36,985 bases of DNA, from contig JAFTFP010000198.1 of assembly GCA_017449485.1 (NCBI GenBank), positions 1 through 36,985 on the forward strand. The letters are read 5' to 3'. Shown in pieces: positions 31,981 through 36,985 of this stretch (position 1 is the first letter of the stretch; each line of letters opens with the position of its first letter). The position numbers were made by a program, and so were the translations under genes. Origin of the DNA: Lachnospiraceae bacterium (GTDB lineage Bacteria > Bacillota > Clostridia > Lachnospirales > Lachnospiraceae). The notes beneath the pieces were generated by a model. It had not been told where the DNA came from. It made no database searches and was given only the letters and a program-made list of their open reading frames with translations.

Positions 31981-32038
31981 AGAATCGTGAAGACGATACC
32001 AGGTCGTTTCACGGAGCCAAAACGGAGGGGGTGAGAGG

Positions 32039-32179
32039 ATGAAGATCATTATCGAGGGCGATGCAAAAGAAATCGCTGCCCTTGTACTGGGGGTACAAGA
32101 GCAGCAGATGGTCGATGTGGATAGGATCATTATTGATCCGAAGAAGTTTCGGAAAGACGTTGAATCAACCGAGTCGTGA
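32039..32179 (+). CDS. 46-residue first gene of the early operon
   Basis: ATG 32039 follows GGAGGGGGTGAGAGG and opens 46 codons (KIIIEGDAKEIAALVLGVQ at the start) to TGA 32177. It is the first product of the early promoter, where small phage proteins often modulate the switch. Its last 50 bases overlap the opposite-strand gene at 32130. Family not recognised. Confidence 0.7.
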   Translation: MKIIIEGDAKEIAALVLGVQEQQMVDVDRIIIDPKKFRKDVESTES

Positions 32180-32357
32180 ATTCAGTTGCAAACTGCTGTG
32201 ATTCATGGAAGTATAATCCTATAGAGGCAGTAAGTGTTAATTCACCTTTTTCCTTTAGTTCGTCAAACTTCTGATCGATCCTCTCGTTCTGAGCATTTAA
32301 CAACTCATCACGAATTTCCGATGCGATCTTTTCGATGTCCTCTGATCTTGCGCTCAT
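32130..32357 (-). CDS. Small coiled-coil protein on the opposite strand, possibly expressed in the lysogen
   Basis: 75 residues, ATG 32357 after GGAGGAGGTG. Its own promoter is at 32391-32419. The sequence is charged and helical (SEDIEKIASEIRDELLNAQ, then IDQKFDELKEKGELTL), followed by a short conserved-looking LTASIGLYFHESQQFATEF. No membrane segment or known domain. Leftward expression inside a rightward operon is typical of a gene active in the lysogen, for example superinfection exclusion, or an antisense control. Function unknown. Confidence 0.75.
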   Translation of the reverse strand: MSARSEDIEKIASEIRDELLNAQNERIDQKFDELKEKGELTLTASIGLYFHESQQFATEFTTRLIQRLSETSSDQ

Positions 32358-32390
32358 CTCAACACCTCCTCCCGCGGTAATGCTGTTTTA

Positions 32391-32419
32391 ATTCTACAAC
32401 ATAAACCCGAAAAAGTCAA
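32391..32419 (-). promoter_or_regulatory. Promoter of the opposite-strand gene
   Basis: On the minus strand TTGACT (32414-32419), 17-base spacer, TAGAAT (32391-32396), each one base from consensus. It precedes the AGGAGGTG site of the 75-residue gene. No operator of the ACGAT/ATCGT type overlaps it. Confidence 0.75.
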
Positions 32420-32438
32420 TAGTCCGGAGGTGAGTCAA

Positions 32439-32654
32439 ATGAAAAAAGACGGCACTGTCTACTATCCAATCCTGGAGGCGGAGCTTGTAAAGAGAGGCAT
32501 CCGTAAATCAGAGATCCGCAAGGCGCTGAATGTTGAGCATTCTTCCTTCTGCGAAAAGCTCAACGGCAAGCGGCCATTTACCCTGGAACAGGGCTTGACG
32601 ATCTGGAAAACGTGGTTTCATGACATTCCGATCGATGAACTGTTCCGACACTGA
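32439..32654 (+). CDS. Cro-like HTH regulator (DUF739-like)
   Basis: 71 residues, ATG 32439 eight bases after GGAGG. The pattern KRGIRKSEIRKALNVEHSSFCEKLNGKRPFTLEQGLTI is a compact HTH seen in Cro-like early regulators, with VEHSSFCEKLNGK as the recognition helix. It probably binds the same operators as the repressor and favours lytic growth. That is inferred from position. Confidence 0.78.
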   Translation: MKKDGTVYYPILEAELVKRGIRKSEIRKALNVEHSSFCEKLNGKRPFTLEQGLTIWKTWFHDIPIDELFRH

Positions 32655-32666
32655 AAGGAGACTACC

Positions 32667-33317
32667 ATGCTGCAAGCCGAATTTGAAACCCTGACCGAAA
32701 TCTACCCCGACCGCATCCTGTACGAGTGCATCGAGCACGAATACTACCGCAAGACCGAGGACGGCAAGGACTTCTGGCCGGACAAGCACAGCTTCTGCCA
32801 TGCGTACAAGTTCAACGAGGACGGTATCGCCCGGCACATCCAGTCCGCGGCCAACGAGGCGATCTGGCGCCGTGAGGAGGCGCACCGCAGGATGATGCAG
32901 GAGAGCGCCGTGCATATCGAGGCACTGTACAAGGAGCTGCACGACCGCGAGGCCTACTGCAAGATGCTCGAGGAGAAGCTCGAGGCCGAGCAGGAGTGGA
33001 CACCGGCCAAGCATACCGGCACAAATCTCGATCAGTCAGTCTACGAGGATTACCTTGCATCCGCCGCATCCGAGGTGCTCTCGGACTATCTGGCCAAGGA
33101 AAAGCTGTCTGCATTCTTCGGCTTTGATACGGACCGCATCGAGATCGTCCGCGAGGTCAGCACCTACGAGCGCAACCGGCACGGCAAGCTCCGGGTCGTT
33201 GACACATTCCGCCGCGATCCGATCTACGGCGCGTCCGACTGGAACTACATCTGCTTCGACTGCGCCGGAAATCAGTGGGAAATGATCGACGGTGAGCTGG
33301 TGCCGTATGAAGATTAA
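32667..33317 (+). CDS. Early protein of unknown function
   Basis: 216 residues, AAAGGAG before ATG 32667. The centre is a coiled coil (RREEAHRRMMQESAVHIEALYKELHDRE). The C-terminal ~50 residues are beta-rich (NRHGKLRVVDTFRRDPIYG, DWNYICFDCAGNQWEMI). No domain recognised. It overlaps the next small frame. Confidence 0.7.
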   Translation: MLQAEFETLTEIYPDRILYECIEHEYYRKTEDGKDFWPDKHSFCHAYKFNEDGIARHIQSAANEAIWRREEAHRRMMQESAVHIEALYKELHDREAYCKMLEEKLEAEQEWTPAKHTGTNLDQSVYEDYLASAASEVLSDYLAKEKLSAFFGFDTDRIEIVREVSTYERNRHGKLRVVDTFRRDPIYGASDWNYICFDCAGNQWEMIDGELVPYED

Positions 33318-33463
33318 GTACCTCTACTTCATCTTCTACCGGAACGGAGACGGCCAGATACTCAAGTACATCACCAATGCGCCGGAGCTGTTCGCGCGGA
33401 GAGCTGAAGCAGCTCCGGCATGAGGGCAGGGAGATCGTCAAGTACTTCCGGCGTCGGCTATAG
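33307..33463 (+). pseudogene. Small early gene with a one-base frameshift
   Basis: ATG 33307 opens 38 codons (KIKYLYFIFYRNGDGQILKY) ending at 33423. From ~33395 a second frame continues with better coding character (ELKQLRHEGREIVKYF) and stops at 33463. Removing one base near 33394-33398 would join them into ~51 residues. Either the gene is broken, the assembly has an extra base, or the ribosome shifts frame here. Confidence 0.55.
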
Positions 33464-33597
33464 GCCTCTGAGGGACTGAGCCTGAATCAGTCCCATCCCA
33501 TTCCCCGGCGTGTCTGCCGCGTTAATGTGCGGACCGTATATATAACACCAGCCCTCTGCCGGGGGAGGGCGATCACATTCACCAAGGAGGCGATACC
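33464..33597 (+). other. Non-coding leader with two hairpins
   Basis: GGGACTGA (33472-33479) pairs with TCAGTCCC (33487-33494), and GCCCTC (33551-33556) with GAGGGC (33565-33570). TATATA at 33538-33543 could be a weak -10 box. No gene is seen. Confidence 0.5.
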
Positions 33598-33819
33598 ATG
33601 CAGGAAATCAACATGCAGCAGAACGGCCATATTGATCAGGCACTTCTGGATAGCTGCAGAAAGCCGGATGGACAAATCACTGTAACACCGCAGGTTGCGG
33701 AGACAGTAGCTCCCGGAACGCTCTGCACGCTGCTCGGTCTGATGCCGGAACCGGATAAGCAGTTCATCTACGGTATGATCTGCGGGATGATCCACAGCAA
33801 GATGCGGAAGGGAGCGTGA
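33598..33819 (+). CDS. Small early protein, unknown function
   Basis: 73 residues, AAGGAGG before ATG 33598. It contains VTPQVAETVAPGTLCTLLGLMPEPDKQFIYG and is otherwise without a motif. It overlaps nothing and is followed three bases later by the next gene. Confidence 0.65.
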   Translation: MQEINMQQNGHIDQALLDSCRKPDGQITVTPQVAETVAPGTLCTLLGLMPEPDKQFIYGMICGMIHSKMRKGA

Positions 33820-33822
33820 CCA

Positions 33823-34008
33823 ATGTCCAAGTCAAAAGAGATCGAGGCCGTCGTCTACGCCGAGGAGGGCGAGATCCGTAGCGATGTCGCTCAGGCGTTC
33901 AAGCAGATGATCCTCGACTATGCCAGACGTAACCCGAACTGGCGAGAGAGAAAAGCGGCATGGCTCGCCGAGCGTGCCGCCAATCAGAAGGAGGTGAAAG
34001 CCTCATGA
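33823..34008 (+). CDS. Small charged early protein, unknown function
   Basis: 61 residues from ATG 33823. Helical and charged (IEAVVYAEEGEIRSDVAQAF, then RNPNWRERKAAWLAERA). The stop overlaps the next start by four bases. Confidence 0.6.
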   Translation: MSKSKEIEAVVYAEEGEIRSDVAQAFKQMILDYARRNPNWRERKAAWLAERAANQKEVKAS

Positions 34009-34223
34009 TTTTTGAGATCGCAGCGTTCCTGCTGTTCCCAGTGGTGATCGCGGCGGCAGTTGCCGACTACCGCGAACAGTGCCGTCAGATTGATGAAGAA
34101 CGCCGTGAGGAGATGCGGCGAGATCAGGAGGCGCTGAACAACGCCCTCGATGCCGCATGGCGGGCACAGCTCGACCGGGAGCAGCTGTTCCGCGATTACG
34201 TCAGACAGGAGGGATTGCAATGA
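34005..34223 (+). CDS. Small membrane-anchored coiled-coil protein
   Basis: 72 residues, ATG 34005 after GGAGGTG. The N-terminal hydrophobic helix (FEIAAFLLFPVVIAAAV) is followed by a charged helical tail (DEERREEMRRDQEALNNALD). It would sit in the membrane with the tail inside the cell. The topology suggests an accessory role such as exclusion or signalling. No family recognised. Confidence 0.65.
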   Translation: MIFEIAAFLLFPVVIAAAVADYREQCRQIDEERREEMRRDQEALNNALDAAWRAQLDREQLFRDYVRQEGLQ

Positions 34224-34441
34224 ATATCACCGAGCGGATCGAACGCCGCCTGCGCATCTGGGAGGCAAAGCTCGCCAAAGCTGAGGGGCGCTATTACAGC
34301 AATGCCCCGGGAATCACGGATGCCGACCGCCGCGGCTACCGGGCAGAATGCAGACGGTGTCAGACGGTCATTACGGAGCTGCGCGGGCTGCGGGAGGAAT
34401 GCGCGGCAGGGGGAGGTGACAACAATGCAGATGCAGAATGA
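34220..34441 (+). CDS. Small helical early protein, unknown function
   Basis: 73 residues, ATG 34220 overlapping the previous stop. It is a basic helical protein (ERIERRLRIWEAKLAKAEG, then AECRRCQTVITELRGLREEC). It overlaps the next gene by 17 bases. Confidence 0.62.
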   Translation: MNITERIERRLRIWEAKLAKAEGRYYSNAPGITDADRRGYRAECRRCQTVITELRGLREECAAGGGDNNADAE

Positions 34442-34772
34442 GGAGATCGTCAGGAGCTACCGGCAGGCAAAGCGCAAGCGGGAGCAGATCACGATCCTTG
34501 CCCAGCTCAATGCCTGCACGGAGGATCAGATCTATGAGATCCTGCATGCGGCCGGGCTGAATGCCAAGCGCCCGAAGCATGCAGCCAAAGCACCCGCGAA
34601 GCCGATCAAGGCGAATACCGCCGCGGAGCTTCTGGGACAGGAAAAGCCCGATTTCACGGCGCTGTCGGCGCGGGTGTCGTTTCTGGTCGCACGGCGCCGG
34701 GAGATCGACAAGGAAATGCAGGAGCTTCGTGCGGCGATGCAGGAATTGATCGACAATATGGCGGATGCATAA
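34425..34772 (+). CDS. Small coiled-coil early protein, unknown function
   Basis: 115 residues, GGGAGGTG before ATG 34425. It contains a DNA-binding-like N-terminal segment (QAKRKREQITILAQLNACTE, EDQIYEILHAAGL), an Ala/Lys/Pro-rich hinge (~residues 45-65), and a C-terminal coiled coil (RRREIDKEMQELRAAMQE). No known domain. Confidence 0.62.
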   Translation: MQMQNEEIVRSYRQAKRKREQITILAQLNACTEDQIYEILHAAGLNAKRPKHAAKAPAKPIKANTAAELLGQEKPDFTALSARVSFLVARRREIDKEMQELRAAMQELIDNMADA

Positions 34773-34781
34773 AGAAAAGCA

Positions 34782-34808
34782 CCTGCCCGGACGGCCATCC
34801 GGGACAGG
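34782..34808 (+). terminator. Hairpin, possible attenuator
   Basis: CCTG plus CCCGGA (34786-34791) pairs with TCCGGG (34798-34803) plus CAGG (34805-34808). The stem is strong, but no T-run follows, so it is more likely an RNA processing or attenuator structure between the early genes. Confidence 0.4.
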
Positions 34809-34853
34809 CGCAAAGAAAATACTACACTTCCAGTTTACCACAAAGGAGGGTAA

Positions 34854-35213
34854 ATGTCAATGGATTTCCAGAATTATTTCAGCACCAAGGGACTCAAAGG
34901 CAGGATCCAGCAGGCCATCGCGCCGGAAACGGCAAGAGCCTTGCAGGATTTCTGCGGGCAGGAACCGGAGTTCGCGCAGGCGATCGAGCAGTCCGGCAAG
35001 ACGTTCCAGCAGTGCCTTGACCATGTGGCACAGGGCGCAGGTGCAAGCCTGTCGGATTTCAAGGCTTACAGCAAGGCCGTGGAGTTCTATTTCCCCGGCG
35101 CGAAGCTCGTTTTCCAGATGCGGATCGACCTCATCGGTGACGCGGACAAGTCACCGGAAGCTGAACCCGCCAGGAATCTGACTGTCAGCTTCGACAGCCT
35201 GCTTGACTTCTGA
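34854..35213 (+). CDS. PcfK-like protein (family includes AcrIIA9-type anti-CRISPRs)
   Basis: 119 residues, AAAGGAGGG before ATG 34854. The core FAQAIEQSGKTFQQCLDHVA, then LSDFKAYSKAVEFYFPGAKL matches the remembered pattern of PcfK-like proteins, a family that includes the Cas9 inhibitor AcrIIA9. Not all members inhibit Cas9. It is paired with a PcfJ-like gene, as pcfK and pcfJ are in conjugative elements. A counter-CRISPR role is possible but not established. Confidence 0.65.
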   Translation: MSMDFQNYFSTKGLKGRIQQAIAPETARALQDFCGQEPEFAQAIEQSGKTFQQCLDHVAQGAGASLSDFKAYSKAVEFYFPGAKLVFQMRIDLIGDADKSPEAEPARNLTVSFDSLLDF

Positions 35214-35223
35214 GGTGGCGGAT

Positions 35224-36816
35224 ATGACCAAGAGAGAACGAGCCGCCGGGCTGATCGAGAACTTCCCCGACCTCCGGCAGGAGGATGTTGACCGATGCAT
35301 GGAGAGGATGCCGCACCACATCCTGTTCCGGCATGACCGGAGCGAGGGACGGTGTAATTACTGCGGGAATATCATCGCGGACTTCCGCTATCTGGCAGGA
35401 CTGGTACATGGCGTGAAAACCCACTGCCCCGAATGCGGTGAGGAGGGCTTTGCACTCTGCGACTGCTACAACTATTCCGGCACCGTAGATCGTGGATCAC
35501 GGAATTTCGTGATCTTCGCAAAGGGCGAGGGCGATATTTGCTATGCGCACTGCATACGGATCCGCATCCGGCTCGACCGGGAAATCGGCGGGTATGCGGT
35601 CGAGGACTACTACTACACCGAAACGCAGCGCTACATCTTCACGCAGGGACTTGCTTACCGCTACGGCAGAGAAAAGTACGGTTATCATGATCCCAGGCTG
35701 AACCGGGCTGTTTTCCGGTATTCTCCGTGGACATACCGCGAGAAGTACACCGAGCCGACCTGGGATGAACCGGGATTTCATCGTACCTATGGGTATATCC
35801 CGCTGAATGATGACGAGGTGGGCGGAACGTGTCTGCAATATGCACAGCTGGACAGTTTTGACCGGATCGCCTTGTTTAAGTACATCAAGTTCTATTTGAA
35901 GCACCCGAATGTGGAGCACCTCATCAAGCAGGGATTTGCCGATAAGGTGCAGTCCTGGTTCGGTGCCTACGCACCGCCCATACCGGACTGGATCGACTGG
36001 AAGCAGAGCGACGTCCGCAAAATGCTGGGGATGAATGCTGCCGAGCTGCGCTCCATCCGGGAACGGAAGATTGACATGGGCGATTATCACCGCATCCGCC
36101 AAAACCTTCCCTACCTGTCTATGGAGGAATGCTTCACCTATCTGCCGATCATCCGGAATTACTGGGGTTACCTCTCGATCTATGAGGAGCCCGAACAGCG
36201 GAGGATCCTGAAATACCTGCGCAGACAGAATGCCAGGTACGCGGCCGGAAACACATTTGTTTCGATCGGTGATTATCATGACTACATGCATGAGTGCCGG
36301 GAGCTGCGGTATGACTGGGATGACCGCGAGATCCGGTTTCCCCGCTGTCTGGCAGCCGCGCATACCCGCACAAGTGAAGCAGTCCATGCGATCCGCGCAG
36401 AGCAGCGGCGTCTGGATGCAGTGCGTGCGGCAGAAAGGCAGAAAGCTGCTGCCGAGCAGGCAAACCGGTTCCGCGAGCAGCTCGGATTTGATAACGGAAA
36501 TCTGTCCGTCTGCGTTCCGGCATCGGCCGCTGCGATCGTGGATGAAGGAAAGGCGCTGCATCACTGTGTCGGCGGATACGCAGCCAGACATGTGACCGGA
36601 GCACTGCATATTCTTTTCATCAGACGGGACAGTGCCAGGGACAAGCCCTATTTCACAATGGAAGTCAGCACCGAGGGCGTGGTCATCCAGGTGCGCGGCC
36701 TGCGCAACTGTGACCCACCGGAAGAGGTGCGGCAGCTTGTGGAGAGCTACAAGGACTATATCAGGCCGCTGTTTGCAAAGCAGCGGAAAACAGAGAGAGT
36801 GAGGGTATCCGCATGA
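35224..36816 (+). CDS. PcfJ-like protein
   Basis: 530 residues, GAGGTGG before ATG 35224. N-terminal zinc-ribbon knuckles (CNYCGNIIADF, HCPECGEEGFALC) and a long middle region. The C-terminal PcfJ segment is clear: ICVPASAAAIVDEGKALHHC-type sequence (residues ~430-450), then DKPYFTMEVSTEGVVIQVRG. The family was named from the pCF10 plasmid and is common in phages; its biochemical role is not known. It overlaps the next gene by four bases at 36813. Confidence 0.8.
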   Translation: MTKRERAAGLIENFPDLRQEDVDRCMERMPHHILFRHDRSEGRCNYCGNIIADFRYLAGLVHGVKTHCPECGEEGFALCDCYNYSGTVDRGSRNFVIFAKGEGDICYAHCIRIRIRLDREIGGYAVEDYYYTETQRYIFTQGLAYRYGREKYGYHDPRLNRAVFRYSPWTYREKYTEPTWDEPGFHRTYGYIPLNDDEVGGTCLQYAQLDSFDRIALFKYIKFYLKHPNVEHLIKQGFADKVQSWFGAYAPPIPDWIDWKQSDVRKMLGMNAAELRSIRERKIDMGDYHRIRQNLPYLSMEECFTYLPIIRNYWGYLSIYEEPEQRRILKYLRRQNARYAAGNTFVSIGDYHDYMHECRELRYDWDDREIRFPRCLAAAHTRTSEAVHAIRAEQRRLDAVRAAERQKAAAEQANRFREQLGFDNGNLSVCVPASAAAIVDEGKALHHCVGGYAARHVTGALHILFIRRDSARDKPYFTMEVSTEGVVIQVRGLRNCDPPEEVRQLVESYKDYIRPLFAKQRKTERVRVSA

Positions 36817-36985
36817 ATGAAATGACGATCAGAGCCGGCCGCATCGAGGGTGCGCTCCCGGAGAAGTACGTCCGGGCAATGGAGCTGCACAGCCGCGCCG
36901 AGGCGAATCTGCACAGTGCTGCCGTATCTCTTGCAGAGGTCGGGCGATGCCTGAAGGAGATGCGCGACGGTCAGCTTTATACCGA
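36813..36985 (+). CDS. Start of the DUF3102-like gene (continues at position 142 through 928)
   Basis: ATG 36813 overlaps the PcfJ-like stop (ATGA). It encodes MNEMTIRAGRIEGALPEKYV and continues in frame into the left-edge gene. It is the true start of that gene in the circular molecule. Confidence 0.9.
   Translation, partial: MNEMTIRAGRIEGALPEKYVRAMELHSRAEANLHSAAVSLAEVGRCLKEMRDGQLYT
36845..36985. repeat. Direct terminal repeat, right copy (circular overlap)
   Basis: Exact copy of bases 1-141. Joining the two ends restores one uninterrupted gene (ATG at 36813, stop at 928) and one continuous early operon. Confidence 0.95.

Overview
This window is one complete temperate tailed-phage genome. 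The last 141 bases (36845-36985) repeat the first 141 exactly, so the molecule closes into a circle of 36,844 bp and the gene at the left edge begins at 36813 on the right. The gene content is that of a siphovirus infecting a Gram-positive host: a large serine recombinase, SPP1-like head genes, a long tape measure, Dit/Tal-like tail-tip proteins, and a holin with a phage lysozyme. GC-rich coding sequence, near-universal AGGAGG ribosome sites and a Ruminococcus-style dockerin in a tail protein point to a gut clostridial host (Ruminococcus or a relative). The host call is an inference.

Layout. (1) Lysogeny module, minus strand, 29158-32357: serine recombinase, XRE repressor, and a small separately promoted gene. 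The repressor and the rightward early operon are fired by two back-to-back consensus promoters (31829-31857 minus, 31952-31980 plus) that carry ACGAT-N5-ATCGT operators. (2) Early operon, plus strand, 32039 through the circle junction to 5913: a Cro-like protein, small unknown proteins, PcfK- and PcfJ-like proteins, a DUF3102-like protein, YqaJ exonuclease, DUF1351, RecT, SSB and a DUF927 ATPase. (3) A second early block, 6226-9590: an SF2 helicase broken by a TGA codon, a VRR-NUC nuclease, small proteins, and a RinA-like activator probably controlling late genes. (4) Late operon, 9772-29042: terminase, portal, MuF head protein fused to a toxin domain with its putative immunity gene, an inserted run of small cassettes (13.9-16.5 kb), scaffold, capsid, connectors, tail tube, chaperones, tape measure, tail tip, holin and lysozyme, closed by a strong terminator at 29061-29100.

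The most interesting parts are accessory. Between the minor head and scaffold genes is an apparent counter-defence island: an Acb2/Tad1-like protein and a DUF2829 (Tad2) protein, both families known to sequester cyclic-nucleotide immune signals, plus a paralogous pair of helical proteins, all separated by a recurring terminator-plus-ribosome-site spacer. The MuF protein ends in an AT-rich Ntox50-like toxin domain, with a consensus promoter inside the toxin reading frame pointing at the immunity gene. A dockerin sits on the distal tail protein, which suggests docking to cohesins of a host cellulosome-like surface. Two ~300-bp copies of an iteron-rich, nested palindromic non-coding element occur at 5.9-6.2 kb and 30.9-31.3 kb, and a compact ~75-nt RNA gene sits beside the recombinase.

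All functional assignments come from recognising motifs and family-like sequence by eye; no database search was run.
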